NCBI GenBank assembly: GCA_910587505.1
Contig: CAJULD010000011.1
Coordinates: 11,466-75,465, forward strand
Direction: 5' to 3'
DNA: 64,000 nt
DNA from: an uncultured Oscillospiraceae bacterium
GTDB lineage: Bacteria; Bacillota; Clostridia; Oscillospirales; Oscillospiraceae
The notes below the pieces were generated by a model, which saw nothing but the letters and a program-made list of their open reading frames with translations, did not search any database and had not been told where the DNA came from. The position numbers and the translations under genes are program-made. Shown here piece by piece: positions 7,339 to 16,740 of this stretch; positions within the stretch are counted from its first letter, which is position 1; each line of letters begins with the position of its first letter.

Positions 7339-8093
7339 ATCCCCATCATCCTTTCCGTCAGAACCACCGCCGAGAGCATCACCAACTCGCAGACCTGGAG
7401 GAACCATCCCGCCAGATCGCCGGTGAATCCGCCAAACTGCCTCAGCGCCAGCCGTTTATAGATAAAATAGAAGCACACGGCGGCCAGCAGGGCCGCCAGA
7501 CCGGGTAGCCGCGCTCCCCACAGGCAGACCGCCCCCGCCCACAGCGTCAGATAGACGCCCAGCGCCCACCAGGGAAACCGGCTGCTCCTCTTCAGGTCCG
7601 CGCCCATGCCCGCCCGGGCGGAGGGCAGCCGCTCCACGCCCAGGGCGCTGAGGCTCCGGCTGAGCACAAAGCAGGCGGCGGCCACCGCCGTGTTCTCCAG
7701 TTCCGTCAGCAGAGCGAAATACAGCAGGAACCACACGCAGCACCAGATGACTGCAAAGGCCCCGGCGTTGGAATCCTTCAGAATGGCCAGCTTCTTCTCC
7801 CGTGAGGCATGGGAAGCCAGCGCGTCCACCGTGTCGCAGTAGCCGTCCAGGTGGATGCCGCCGGTGACGGCCACGGGGACTGCCGTCAGCAACGCCGCCC
7901 GCAGCGCAGCGCCCAGCCCCAGCAGGCGGCACAGGGCGTCCGCTCCCCAGAAAACCGCGCCCACTGCCGCCCCCACCAGAGGGAAAAACAGCAGCGTACA
8001 GCGCATGTTTTTTTCGTTCCACTCCACCTGTGGCATGGGGATGCGGGAGTAGGTGGAGAATGCGATGGCGCAGGATGCCGCCAGATGGTTCAT
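7329..8093 (-). CDS. cobS: Adenosylcobinamide-GDP ribazoletransferase (cobalamin synthase) CobS
   Basis: 254 residues; start 8093 chosen for the AAAGGAGG just upstream. Integral membrane protein with about six hydrophobic segments and the signature GGIHLDGYCDTVDALASH, where the acidic residues coordinate Mg2+. It joins adenosylcobinamide-GDP to alpha-ribazole in the final step of B12 assembly. First gene of cobS-cobU-cobC with overlapping junctions. With no corrin-ring genes here, the unit suits salvage of cobinamide. A hairpin (8111-8137) sits just before the RBS. I saw no cobalamin-riboswitch core. Confidence 0.92.
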   Translation of the reverse strand: MNHLAASCAIAFSTYSRIPMPQVEWNEKNMRCTLLFFPLVGAAVGAVFWGADALCRLLGLGAALRAALLTAVPVAVTGGIHLDGYCDTVDALASHASREKKLAILKDSNAGAFAVIWCCVWFLLYFALLTELENTAVAAACFVLSRSLSALGVERLPSARAGMGADLKRSSRFPWWALGVYLTLWAGAVCLWGARLPGLAALLAAVCFYFIYKRLALRQFGGFTGDLAGWFLQVCELVMLSAVVLTERMMGIWF

Positions 8094-8233
8094 AGGGGGT
8101 TCCTCCTTTTCTCCGCCGCCCCTGGGGAACGGCGGAGTGATTGAATCCACGGCCCGGCGGGCCGCGTCCGCTTTTGCTGCTTTTCGCACAAGCGAAAGGC
8201 GCATATTATGTTCCAAAACGAACAAAATAACGG

Positions 8234-8262
8234 GTGACAAATCCTGCGCTCTGTGCTATACT
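8234..8262 (+). promoter_or_regulatory. Promoter of the first MATE gene
   Basis: GTGACA (8234-8239), 17-bp spacer, TATACT (8257-8262); the start codon is at 8303. Confidence 0.75.
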
Positions 8263-8302
8263 GCTTTCCGTCGGGCCGGAGTGCCCAGGAAAGGATAAAG
8301 AT

Positions 8303-9685
8303 ATGCGCAACGAACGTGACGTCTCCCGGCAGCTGGCTACCGCCCCGGTAGGAAAGCTGCTGCTGAAGCTGGCCGCGCCCACGGTGGTGGCGCAGCTGGT
8401 TAACCTTTTGTACAATATCGTAGACCGGATCTATATCGGCCACATGCCGGACGTGGGCCGTCCGGCGCTGACGGGAATCGGACTGTGCTTCCCGGTAATC
8501 TGCTTCATCACCGCCTTTACCATGCTGGTGGCTCAGGGCGGCGCGCCCCGGGCGGCCATCGCCATGGGCGAGGGTGACAACGTCCAGGCGGAAAAGATCA
8601 TGGGCAGCTGTTTCACCTGCCTTGTGGGGACGGCGCTGGCGCTGACGGTGCTGTTCTGGGTCTTCGGGGAGAGGCTGCTGTGGCTCTTCGGGTGCAGCGA
8701 GGACACCATCCAGTACGCCCTGCCGTATATGCGGATCTACTCCAGCGGGTCGCTGTTCGTCATGATGGCGCTGGGCATGAACACGTTTGTCACCACCCAG
8801 GGCTTTGCCACCGTCAGTATGCGGACAGTCCTGATCGGAGCCGTCAGCAACATCATTCTGGACCCCGTCTTTATCTATGCGCTCCACATGGGGGTCCGGG
8901 GCGCGGCCTTGGCCACCATTCTCTCCCAGGCGATTTCCGGGATCTGGGTGGTGCGGTTCCTTACGGGGAAGCAGACGGCGCTCCGGCTGCGCCGGTGCAA
9001 TCTGCGCCCCAGCTGGCGGATCATGGCGCCGGTGCTGGCTCTGGGCGTCTCTCCCTTCATTATGCAGAGCACCGAGGCGCTGCTGAACATTTCCTTCAAC
9101 GCCTCCCTCCAGCGCTACGGCGGCGATATGGCCGTTGGGGCCATGACCATCGCCAGCACGGTGCTGCAAATGGTGTGGATTCCCAGCCAGGGGCTGGGGC
9201 AGGGCGCGCAGCCCATTATCAGCTATAACTACGGCGCGCGGAACGCCGCGCGGGTAAAGGAGGCCTTCTTTGCGCTGCTGAAGGTCAGCTGTCTGCTGAT
9301 GGTGAGCTTCTGGCTGCTGGTGCAGCTGTTCCCCCGTGTGTTTATCGGGATTTTCAACAACGACCCGGATCTGATGGATACCGCCGTGTGGACGCTGCGG
9401 GTATATACGGCGGTGCTGGGGATGTTCGGCGTGCAGATGTCGGTGCAGCAGACCTTCCTGGCCCTGGGGAAGGCGAAGGCCTCCCTCTTCATCGCCTGCC
9501 TGCGGAAAATTATCCTGCTGATCCCCCTGATTTTCATCCTTCCCCATTTCTTTGAGAACAAGGTGTTCGCCGTGTTCCTGGCGGAGCCGGTCAGCGACTT
9601 CATTTCCGCCGTCACCTCCGCGATCACTTTTTATCTGGTGTTCCGACCCGCCATGGCGAAGCTGGAAAACGGGGAGAACTCCTGA
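8303..9685 (+). CDS. MATE family efflux transporter
   Basis: 460 residues and twelve hydrophobic segments. The N-terminal signature LLKLAAPTVVAQLVNLLYNIVDRIYIG and an internal repeat of the two six-helix halves are typical of MATE (DinF/NorM-type) cation-coupled exporters. Start 8303 has GGAAAGGA upstream. Family members expel drugs or metabolites using Na+ or H+; no substrate can be read from sequence. Divergent from the cob operon with about 210 bp between. A short match to the right end of the dispersed repeat follows at 9741. Confidence 0.93.
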   Translation: MRNERDVSRQLATAPVGKLLLKLAAPTVVAQLVNLLYNIVDRIYIGHMPDVGRPALTGIGLCFPVICFITAFTMLVAQGGAPRAAIAMGEGDNVQAEKIMGSCFTCLVGTALALTVLFWVFGERLLWLFGCSEDTIQYALPYMRIYSSGSLFVMMALGMNTFVTTQGFATVSMRTVLIGAVSNIILDPVFIYALHMGVRGAALATILSQAISGIWVVRFLTGKQTALRLRRCNLRPSWRIMAPVLALGVSPFIMQSTEALLNISFNASLQRYGGDMAVGAMTIASTVLQMVWIPSQGLGQGAQPIISYNYGARNAARVKEAFFALLKVSCLLMVSFWLLVQLFPRVFIGIFNNDPDLMDTAVWTLRVYTAVLGMFGVQMSVQQTFLALGKAKASLFIACLRKIILLIPLIFILPHFFENKVFAVFLAEPVSDFISAVTSAITFYLVFRPAMAKLENGENS

Positions 9686-9740
9686 GAAGATTTATCAAAC
9701 GGTGCCTGGCCTCCGGCCCCTTTCGGGAAGTCCCTGCCCG

Positions 9741-9753
9741 GAGTACAGGTTCT
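9741..9753 (+). repeat. Dispersed repeat, solitary right-end fragment (copy F)
   Basis: GAGTACAGGTTCT matches the right end of the repeat family (identical to the 3' end of copies B and D). No left end found. Too short to be sure alone, but it has the intergenic position of the other copies. Confidence 0.4.
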
Positions 9754-9773
9754 TTTCCCCCGTGAAAAATATA

Positions 9774-11054
9774 CTACAGTTCGCCCAGCAGTACGCCGTC
9801 CCGGACGCCCACAATCCTGGTGGGCAGGACCCGGTTGTGCAGGTCCTCTCCCGCCGCCGCCACCGTCATATAGTTGGGCGCGTGACCCTGGTACAGCCCA
9901 TCGGAGGGCTGTTCATACAGCACGGGGTAAACCTGCCCCACGCAGCCCTGCAACCAGGCCTCGTGCATGTCCGCGGCAATGGCCGCCGCCCGCGCGGCCC
10001 GTTCCTCCCTGACCGCCTTCGGTACCTGCTCCATTGCTGCGGCCGGAGTGCCGGGCCGGATGGAATAGGGGAAAATGTGCATGTCCGCAAAGGCGCAGGA
10101 GCGTATGAAATCCAGCGTGGCGACGAACTCCTCCTCCGTTTCACCGGGGAAGCCCGCGATCAGGTCCGTGGTCACAGCGGGCCGGGGAAAGAATCCTCTC
10201 AGTAAACCAACGCTCTCTTTATACCGTGCGGCATCATATTTCCGGTTCATTCTCCTCAGCGTAGCGTCGCAGCCGGACTGCAGAGACAGGTGGAAATGGG
10301 GGCACAGGTTCTCCAGCGCCGCCGCCCGGCGGCAGAAATCCTCCGTGACGGTCCGGGGCTCCAGAGAGCCCAGCCGCACCCGCATCTCTCCCGCCTCCCG
10401 GCACACCGTCTCCAGCAGGTCGGTCAATTCCGGTTTTCCGGGCAGGTCCCGGCCCCAGGAGGAGATTTCTATCCCGGTGAGCACGATCTCCCGGTAGCCC
10501 TCCGCCTTCAGGCGGCGGACCTCCGCCGCCGCCGCTTCCGCAGGGAGGGACCGCACCGGCCCCCGTGCATAGGGGATGATGCAGTAGGAGCAGAAGTTGA
10601 CGCATCCGTCCTCCACCTTCAGCATGGCCCGCGTCCGCGCGGCCATACCACCGGCGGGCAGCTGCTCGAAGGTCCGGCGCGTCAGGGCGTCATCCAGGCA
10701 AACCGCCGCCTTCCGGCTCCGGACTGTCTGCTCCAGCAGGTCCGGAAATTTCATCCGGTCCCCGGTCCCGGCCACCAGGTCCACATCCAGCTTCTCCATG
10801 TCCGGCCGGTGGGTCTGGGGATAGCAGCCGCAGACCGCCACCACGGCGGTAGGGGACTGCTTTCGCGCCCGGCGGATCATCTGCCGGGATTTTTTGTCGC
10901 TGACGGCGGTGACGGTGCAGGTGTTGATGATGTATGCGTCCGCGGGGCCCTCGAAGGGGACCAGGGCGTGGCCCCGCCGGACCAGCTCCCGCTCCATGGC
11001 CTGGGTCTCGTACTGGTTGACCTTACAGCCCAGGGTATAGATGGCAATGTTCAT
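9774..11054 (-). CDS. mtaB: tRNA (t6A37) methylthiotransferase MtaB
   Basis: 426 residues starting MNIAIYTLGCKVNQYETQ. Radical-SAM methylthiotransferase that adds a 2-methylthio group to t6A at tRNA position 37. The N-terminal UPF0004 domain carries Cys residues in TLGCKVNQ, INTCTV and VCGCYPQ; the radical-SAM motif is CVNFCSYC (CxxxCxxC); a TRAM-like tail ends the protein. RBS GAGGAGG precedes ATG 11054. Its substrate base is made by TsaD, also in this window (45531-46532). Confidence 0.94.
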   Translation of the reverse strand: MNIAIYTLGCKVNQYETQAMERELVRRGHALVPFEGPADAYIINTCTVTAVSDKKSRQMIRRARKQSPTAVVAVCGCYPQTHRPDMEKLDVDLVAGTGDRMKFPDLLEQTVRSRKAAVCLDDALTRRTFEQLPAGGMAARTRAMLKVEDGCVNFCSYCIIPYARGPVRSLPAEAAAAEVRRLKAEGYREIVLTGIEISSWGRDLPGKPELTDLLETVCREAGEMRVRLGSLEPRTVTEDFCRRAAALENLCPHFHLSLQSGCDATLRRMNRKYDAARYKESVGLLRGFFPRPAVTTDLIAGFPGETEEEFVATLDFIRSCAFADMHIFPYSIRPGTPAAAMEQVPKAVREERAARAAAIAADMHEAWLQGCVGQVYPVLYEQPSDGLYQGHAPNYMTVAAAGEDLHNRVLPTRIVGVRDGVLLGEL

Positions 11055-11114
11055 GGGAGCCTCCTCTTGCGCTTTCTTAAAAGATGTGGTATGATTAAAA
11101 ATCAGTCTGCCGTA

Positions 11115-11573
11115 TCACAGGTCGATCCAAATGCCCTCGTCCTGGATTTTCGCTCCCTCCAGGGAGCGGTAGAACCGCTGGGCCTCCGGGTTGGCGGCGA
11201 TGAGGCCCGTCAGGGCGTCCGCCCCGGCCTCCCGCAGGCGGCGGCGCAGCTCCGCCATCAGCGCCTGGGCCGCGCCCCTGTGCCGCTGGCTTTTCAGTAC
11301 GCAGATCCAGTCCAGGCAGGCCTTCACCGACCCGTCAAAACGGCTGCAGATCAGGACGGCGTCAATCCGTCCCACCACCTGTCCCTCCCGATAGGCCAGC
11401 AGGGACAGGGCGTTGGCGAACCGCGGGTCCTGGAAGCTGCGCTCTACGGCGGCTTCGTACGCCTCGTCGATTTCCCAGCCCCAGAAGGTTTCTTCTTCTC
11501 TCAGGCGGCGCTCAAAGGCCAGTACGTCTTTGATCCGTTCCCGGGTGTAGGGGAGAATCTGTAAACTGTCCAT
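11115..11573 (-). CDS. GNAT family N-acetyltransferase
   Basis: 152 residues. The acetyl-CoA-binding core appears as VLKSQRHRGAAQALMAELRRRLREAGAD followed by the ANPEAQRFYRSLEGAK motif common in GNAT proteins. Substrate unknown; cytoplasmic. The GAGAGGA box is a moderate RBS. A strong leftward promoter (11600-11628) overlaps the promoter zone of the divergent acetyltransferase at 11657. Confidence 0.85.
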   Translation of the reverse strand: MDSLQILPYTRERIKDVLAFERRLREEETFWGWEIDEAYEAAVERSFQDPRFANALSLLAYREGQVVGRIDAVLICSRFDGSVKACLDWICVLKSQRHRGAAQALMAELRRRLREAGADALTGLIAANPEAQRFYRSLEGAKIQDEGIWIDL

Positions 11574-11599
11574 GCGATCTTTTTCCTCTCTGTTTTTTC

Positions 11600-11628
11600 A
11601 TTATAATACACATCTCTCCCCCTGACAA
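11600..11628 (-). promoter_or_regulatory. Leftward promoter in a shared divergent region
   Basis: TTGTCA (rc of 11623-11628), 17 bp, TATAAT (rc of 11600-11605). The + strand also reads TATAAT at 11602-11607, because TTATAA is self-complementary, but with only a poor -35. The two acetyltransferase genes may compete for this site. Confidence 0.7.
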
Positions 11629-11656
11629 GCGGGAGTTTACGATGGAGGGTCATATC

Positions 11657-12319
11657 ATGCAGGCTGTTACACTTCGTCCCGAGGGCCCCGCCGACTGCCG
11701 CGCGGTAGAGGAGCTGACCCGCGACGCTTTCTGGAATCACCATGTTCCCGGCTGCGACGAGCACTATCTGACTCACATCCTCCGGGATTCTCCGGATTTT
11801 GTGCCGGAGCTGGACTATGTGGCCGTGCAGGATGGGCAGATCGTAGGCAGCATTCTGTATACCAGAGCGAAAATCGTTCTGGACCGGGGCGGAGAGAGGG
11901 AGGTCCTCTGCTTTGGGCCCCTTGCCGTAGCCCCGGCGTTCCAGGGCCGGGGGATTGGCGGGCAGCTGATCGGGCGCACCGCGTCCCTGGCCCGTGCGCT
12001 CGGCTTTTCCGCCATCCTGATTTTTGGGGACCCGGACTATTACGGCCGCTTCGGCTTTGTACCGGCGGAGCGGTTCGGCATAGGGACGAGCCGGGGCGTG
12101 TATATCGTGTCCCTCCAGGCCCTGGAGCTTCAGCCGCGGGCCCTGGCCGGCTGCGCCGGGTATTTTGAGGAGAGCAGGAGCTTTCAGACAGACCCGGCGG
12201 AGGCGGCGGCCTTTGACGCGGGTTTCCCCCCGCGGGAAAAGGTGTCCGGCCTGCCCAGCCAGAAAAAATTTCAGCAGATCATTGCCCGGACCAGTCCCCG
12301 CCACCCGGCCGGACAGTAG
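11657..12319 (+). CDS. GNAT family N-acetyltransferase (YhbS-like)
   Basis: 220 residues; start 11657 preferred over an ATG at 11642 because GGAGGG lies 7 bases before it. Core motif LAVAPAFQGRGIGGQLIGR binds acetyl-CoA, and FGDPDYYGRFGFVPAERFGI is typical of the YhbS-like branch. Substrate unknown. Ends 13 bases before the cysteine desulfurase gene, so the two are probably co-transcribed. Confidence 0.87.
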   Translation: MQAVTLRPEGPADCRAVEELTRDAFWNHHVPGCDEHYLTHILRDSPDFVPELDYVAVQDGQIVGSILYTRAKIVLDRGGEREVLCFGPLAVAPAFQGRGIGGQLIGRTASLARALGFSAILIFGDPDYYGRFGFVPAERFGIGTSRGVYIVSLQALELQPRALAGCAGYFEESRSFQTDPAEAAAFDAGFPPREKVSGLPSQKKFQQIIARTSPRHPAGQ

Positions 12320-12332
12320 AAGGGAGGTCCCC

Positions 12333-13460
12333 ATGCACTATCTGGATCACGCCGCCACCACGCCCGTCCCCCCGGAGGTGGCGCAGGCGATGCTGGAGGC
12401 GTTGACGAAGGACTTCGGCAACCCCTCCGCCCAGTACGCCCCCGGCCGGCAGGCCAAAGGCATTGTGGATCGGGGCCGGGCCGTCATCGCCGGGGCCCTG
12501 GGGGCGAAGCCGGAACAAATCTTCTTTACCTCCTGCGGCACCGAGGGGGACAACTGGGCCATCCGGGCCGCCCTCCATCAGAACCGCCGGGTGGGCCGGC
12601 ATATCGTCACCACGGCGGTGGAGCACAGCGCCGTGCTCCAGTGCGTAAAGCAGCTGGAGCGGGAGGGGTACTCCGCCACATACGTAAAACCGGACAGGGA
12701 GGGGCGCATTTCGGCGGAGGCCGTCCTCTCCGCTCTCCGGGAGGATACGGCGGTGGTCAGCGTCATGCTGGTAAACAACGAAACCGGGGCCGTCTTCCCA
12801 GTGGAGGAGATTGCGTCGGAGCTGAAAAACCGGCCCGTCCTGCTTCACACCGACGCGGTCCAGGGGTTTTTGAAGATCCCCTTTACGGCAAAGAGCCTGG
12901 GGGCGGACTATATCACCCTTTCCGCCCATAAGGTCGGCGGGCCCAAGGGGATCGGCGCGCTGTACATCGGCGGCCGGGCAAACCATACGCTGCCCCTGCT
13001 GTTTGGCGGCGGGCAGGAGAACGGCCTGCGTCCCGGCACCGAGGCGGTGGCCCAGATTGCCGGGTTTGCCAGGGCGGTGGAGCTGCGCATGGCGCGCCGG
13101 GAGGAGATTTCCTCCCATCTGGCCGCCTGCCGGGACTATGCGCGGGAGAAGCTGGCGGCCATTCCGGAGCTGCGGTTTGTCGGTCCCGCCGGCGCGCCCC
13201 ACATTCTGTCGGTTTCCCTGCCGGGGTATCCCAGTCAAAATATTGTCAACGAGCTGAGCGGGAAGGGAATTTATATTTCCGCCGGGTCAGCCTGCCACCG
13301 GGGCCGGGTCAGCCACGTGCTGTCCGCCATGGGACTGGACCGGCGGACCGCCGCCGGGACGGTGCGCCTGAGCTTTGGTCCGGAGACGGTGCTTGCGGAT
13401 ATCGACGCCCTCTCGGACGCCCTGCTGGAACATAAGAACACAAGATTTCCCATGCTGTAG
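12333..13460 (+). CDS. Cysteine desulfurase (NifS/IscS type)
   Basis: 375 residues. PLP enzyme that removes sulfur from cysteine for Fe-S clusters or tRNA thiolation. Visible: N-terminal YLDHAATTP, VEHSAV, NNETGAVFPVEEI, the PLP lysine in SAHKVGGPKGIGALY, RPGTEAVAQIAGF, and the active-site Cys in SAGSACHRG. No IscU scaffold or tRNA thiolase follows, so the acceptor is unclear. GGGAGG lies before ATG 12333. Confidence 0.93.
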   Translation: MHYLDHAATTPVPPEVAQAMLEALTKDFGNPSAQYAPGRQAKGIVDRGRAVIAGALGAKPEQIFFTSCGTEGDNWAIRAALHQNRRVGRHIVTTAVEHSAVLQCVKQLEREGYSATYVKPDREGRISAEAVLSALREDTAVVSVMLVNNETGAVFPVEEIASELKNRPVLLHTDAVQGFLKIPFTAKSLGADYITLSAHKVGGPKGIGALYIGGRANHTLPLLFGGGQENGLRPGTEAVAQIAGFARAVELRMARREEISSHLAACRDYAREKLAAIPELRFVGPAGAPHILSVSLPGYPSQNIVNELSGKGIYISAGSACHRGRVSHVLSAMGLDRRTAAGTVRLSFGPETVLADIDALSDALLEHKNTRFPML

Positions 13461-13499
13461 CCCGCCGCCCTGGCGGCGGCAGCGGAAAAGGAGTACAAA

Positions 13500-14885
13500 A
13501 TGATCTCTGCCCTTCGCCGGGAGCCCGGCTTTTACAGGAAGCTGTGGACGCTGGCCGCGCCCATGATTCTGCAAAATATCATCACCACCTCTCTTGGCTT
13601 CGCCGACACCTTCATGGTGGGCCTGCTGGGCAACGCGGAAATGGCGGCGGTCACTGCCGCCAACGTGCCCGTATTTATTATTCAAATCGTGATTTTTGGT
13701 TTTCAGAGCGGGATGGCCGTGCTGGTCAGCCAGTATTGGGGCCGGGGAGATACGGACAACATCAACCGCTGCATGGGGGTGGCTCTGTACGCCGTGACGG
13801 GTTTTTCCACCCTGCTTGCGCTGATTACCTTTTTCTTTCCCGCCCAGGTGCTGCGCCTGATTACCCCGAATCAGGATCTGATCGGTCTGGGGACCCGGTA
13901 TATCCAGCTGGTGGGCTTTTCCTACATCTTCAACGGCGTCAGCAGCATTTACGCCGGGCTCCAGCGGAGCACGGAATACCCGAAGTTCGGCATGATCCTT
14001 TATGGAATTTCCATGTGCGTGAACACGTTTCTTAACTACGTGCTGATTTTCGGCAAATTCGGCGCGCCTGCTCTGGGGGTCACCGGCGCGGCGATTGCCA
14101 CCCTGACCAGCCGGGTGGTGGAGTTCCTGATTGCCGCGGTATTCGCGTCCCGGAGCCGGCGCATTCCCCTCCGCTGGGGCTGCATTCTCCGTCCCGGGCG
14201 GGCCATTCTCCGCCGCTTCATCCGCTATTCCGCCCCGGTGGTTGGCAACGAGGCCATGTGGAGCGTCGGCGCCTCCATGCTCACCGTCATCATGGGCCAC
14301 ATGGACAACAGCCAGGATATGCTGGCCGCCTACGCCCTGATCGGCAATATTGACCGGATCTCTACCGTGGTCTGCTTTGGCGTCGCCGCGGCGGCGGCGG
14401 TCATCGTGGGAAAAGAGATTGGCCAGGGCCGCAGCCGGAAGCAGGTTTACGACGTCAGCTGGACGCTGCTGCTGGTCTCTCTGCTCATCGGCGGCGGGGT
14501 GGCGGCGCTGCTGCTGATCCTTTTGCCCTCTTTTTCCCGGCCGGTTCTGTTTCCGCTGTTCAGGCTTTCCTCCGGCGCGACGGAGGCCGCCGTGTATCTG
14601 TCTGTTACTTATGCGGTCTCCATGCCCATGCGGTCCTTTGATATCACCAATATCACCGGCGTCCTCCGGGCGGGCGGAGACGCCCGCGTGGCTTCGCTGA
14701 TCGACGTCGGACCCCTGTGGCTGGGGGCGATCCCGCTGATGGCCCTGACGGGGCTGGTCCTCCATGCGCCCACCTGGGTTGTCTGCATCGCCATGCAGGC
14801 GGAAAACCTGTTGAAATGTCCCATCGGACTGATCCGCTTCCGGAGCGGGAAATGGATCAACGACGTGACCCGGGCGGGAGGGTGA
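13500..14885 (+). CDS. MATE family efflux transporter (second copy)
   Basis: 461 residues with twelve hydrophobic segments. The N-terminus LWTLAAPMILQNIITTSLGFADTFMVG and the second-half echo (YSAPVVGNEAMWSVGASML) are MATE hallmarks. Only distantly like the protein at 8303-9685. Start 13500 follows AAAAGGAG. It comes 39 bases after the cysteine desulfurase gene and may be the last gene of that unit; a GC palindrome follows at 14900. Substrate unknown. Confidence 0.92.
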   Translation: MISALRREPGFYRKLWTLAAPMILQNIITTSLGFADTFMVGLLGNAEMAAVTAANVPVFIIQIVIFGFQSGMAVLVSQYWGRGDTDNINRCMGVALYAVTGFSTLLALITFFFPAQVLRLITPNQDLIGLGTRYIQLVGFSYIFNGVSSIYAGLQRSTEYPKFGMILYGISMCVNTFLNYVLIFGKFGAPALGVTGAAIATLTSRVVEFLIAAVFASRSRRIPLRWGCILRPGRAILRRFIRYSAPVVGNEAMWSVGASMLTVIMGHMDNSQDMLAAYALIGNIDRISTVVCFGVAAAAAVIVGKEIGQGRSRKQVYDVSWTLLLVSLLIGGGVAALLLILLPSFSRPVLFPLFRLSSGATEAAVYLSVTYAVSMPMRSFDITNITGVLRAGGDARVASLIDVGPLWLGAIPLMALTGLVLHAPTWVVCIAMQAENLLKCPIGLIRFRSGKWINDVTRAGG

Positions 14886-14899
14886 TTTTCGCCCCCGTG

Positions 14900-14917
14900 G
14901 GACCGCCCGGGCGGTCC
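14900..14917 (+). terminator. GC palindrome after the second MATE gene
   Basis: GGACCGCC-CG-GGCGGTCC, a perfect 18-bp palindrome flanked by CCCC and GGGG that extend the stem. No T-run follows, so it is a weak terminator at best. Confidence 0.4.
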
Positions 14918-15059
14918 GGGGTTCTGCATATTCATAAAAACCTGCAAAATCTATCCGTCAAATCGTGCAAAGCAAAGGAAAAAGTCTCCTCCTGTTTTGG
15001 CGATTTGGCGGATTTTTGGAATTTTGTCTCAATATTTATTCATTTCCCATGAAAAACTA

Positions 15060-15088
15060 TTGACATTTTCTGAAAATCGGTGTATGCT
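15060..15088 (+). promoter_or_regulatory. Promoter of the amino-acid ABC transporter operon
   Basis: Consensus TTGACA (15060-15065), 17 bp, TATGCT (15083-15088), in an AT-rich patch 75 bp before the ATG at 15163. Confidence 0.85.
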
Positions 15089-15162
15089 TCCTCTCACCCG
15101 GTGAAAGAATCGGGCAGGAAGAAAAATCAGATGAAATTACCTGTTGAAAGGGAGTTATTGTA

Positions 15163-15951
15163 ATGAAAAAGTTTGTTACCCTGCTGCTGGCTCTGGTCAT
15201 GGTCATGAGTCTGGCCGCCTGCGGCGGCGACAGCCAGTCCGGCAACGGACTGAAGACCGTGGAAGCCGGCAAGCTCCACATGTCCACCAACGCGGAGTTT
15301 CCCCCCTACGAGATGACCACCGACGACGGCGGCTTTGAGGGCATCGACGTGGAGGTGGCCGAGGCCATCGCCAGGAAGCTGGGGCTGGAGCTGGTGGTGG
15401 ACGACATGGGTTTTGACGCCGCCCTTACCGCCGTGCAGACCGGCCAAAGCGACATCGCCATGGCGGGCATCACCGTCACCGACGACCGGCTGGAGGTCAT
15501 GGACTTCTCCGACAGCTACGCCACCGGCGTGCAGGTGGTCATCGTCAGGGAGGACTCCCCGGCCGTCCAGTCCATCGACGATCTGGCCAGCGCCGCCATG
15601 ATTGGCACCCAGAAGGCCACCACCGGCTACATCTACTGCTCCGACAGCCCGGAGAACGGCGGCTACGGAGAGGACCACGTCATCGCCTTCGATACCGGCG
15701 CTCTGGCCGTCATGGCCCTGGTCAACGGCCAGGTGGACGCGGTGGTCATCGACAACGAGCCCGCCAGGGCCTACGTGGCCGAGAACCCCGGCTTGATGAT
15801 TCTGGACACCGAGTTTGCCGTGGAGGACTACGCCATCGGCTTCGCCAAGGGCAACGACGCGCTGAGAGAAGCCGTCAACGCCGCCATGAAGGAGCTGAAG
15901 GACGACGGTACCTTCCAGAGCATCGTGGACAGGTACATCACCGCCGAGTAA
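15163..15951 (+). CDS. Polar amino-acid ABC transporter, substrate-binding lipoprotein
   Basis: 262 residues. Lipoprotein signal with lipobox LAAC (Cys20). Family-3 solute-binding fold: STNAEFPPYEM near the start, GFDAALTAVQTGQSDIAMAGITVTDDR (residue-binding loop), FDTGALAVMALVNGQVDAVVIDNEPA and a C-terminal FQSIVDRYI. Such proteins bind His, Arg, Gln or cystine outside the membrane and deliver it to the adjoining permease. First gene of a three-gene unit with its own consensus promoter. Confidence 0.93.
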   Translation: MKKFVTLLLALVMVMSLAACGGDSQSGNGLKTVEAGKLHMSTNAEFPPYEMTTDDGGFEGIDVEVAEAIARKLGLELVVDDMGFDAALTAVQTGQSDIAMAGITVTDDRLEVMDFSDSYATGVQVVIVREDSPAVQSIDDLASAAMIGTQKATTGYIYCSDSPENGGYGEDHVIAFDTGALAVMALVNGQVDAVVIDNEPARAYVAENPGLMILDTEFAVEDYAIGFAKGNDALREAVNAAMKELKDDGTFQSIVDRYITAE

Positions 15952-15963
15952 ACGGATTCTGCG

Positions 15964-15990
15964 AGGGGCGGCCCTGTGGCCGCCCCTTTC
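15964..15990 (+). promoter_or_regulatory. Intercistronic hairpin in the amino-acid transporter operon
   Basis: AGGGGCGGCC-CTGT-GGCCGCCCCT then TTCC, between the binding-protein stop and the permease RBS. Such hairpins usually stabilise the upstream message or terminate partly, giving more binding protein than permease. Confidence 0.65.
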
Positions 15991-16014
15991 CTGCAAAAAG
16001 AAAGGAGGCCCCTC

Positions 16015-16740
16015 ATGGCGATATTTGACTGGCTGACCAGCCTTGCCCCGAGGCTTCACAGGGCGTTCATCGAGGGCGGGCGCTGGAAGCTCTACCTCCA
16101 GGGACTGGGCGTCACTCTGGAGATGACCGTGGCCGCGCTGATTTTCGGCGTGATTCTGGGTCTGATGGTGGCGGTGGTCCGCACCGCCCACGACCAGCAG
16201 CGGCCCGGCCGCCGCAACCCCCTGCTGGGCTTTTTCAACGGCCTGTGCGGCCTCTACACCACCGTCATCCGGGGCACCCCCATGATGGTGCAGCTGCTCA
16301 TCTGGAGCTTCGTCATCTTCAAGACCAGCCGGAACAAGGTTCTGGTGGGCATTATCGGCCTGGGCATCAACTCGGGGGCCTACGTGGCGGAGATCATCCG
16401 GGGCGGCCTCATGAGCGTGGACGCGGGGCAGAGCGAGGCGGGACGCTCCCTGGGTCTGGGGTACTTCGACACCATGCGTTTCATCGTCATCCCCCAGGCG
16501 TTCAAGAATATCCTGCCCTCTCTGGGCAACGAGTTCATTACCCTCTTCAAAGATACCTCCCTGGTGCAGGCGATCGGCGCGGCGGAGCTGACCTACTACG
16601 CTTTCACCATCGGCGGGCGGACCTTCGATTACATGCCCCCTCTGATTGGAATCGCGCTGATGTACCTGGCGGTAGTGATTATTTTTACCTGGCTTCAGGC
16701 CAGACTGGAAAGGAGGCTGCGGCAAAGTGATCGACGTTAG
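16015..16740 (+). CDS. Polar amino-acid ABC transporter permease
   Basis: 241 residues, five or so membrane segments, His/Glu/Gln/Arg/opine permease subfamily. The N-terminal [20 protein letters not shown] and [15 protein letters not shown] are signature segments, and [30 protein letters not shown] is the EAA loop that docks to the ATPase. AAAGGAGG precedes ATG 16015. Overlaps the ATPase gene by 14 bases. Confidence 0.94.
   Translation: MAIFDWLTSLAPRLHRAFIEGGRWKLYLQGLGVTLEMTVAALIFGVILGLMVAVVRTAHDQQRPGRRNPLLGFFNGLCGLYTTVIRGTPMMVQLLIWSFVIFKTSRNKVLVGIIGLGINSGAYVAEIIRGGLMSVDAGQSEAGRSLGLGYFDTMRFIVIPQAFKNILPSLGNEFITLFKDTSLVQAIGAAELTYYAFTIGGRTFDYMPPLIGIALMYLAVVIIFTWLQARLERRLRQSDRR

Noticed and set aside
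8094..8302. Cobalamin riboswitch upstream of cobS
   Set aside because: Length would allow one, but the B12-box GCCACTG and the conserved core are not found; only short GC hairpins.
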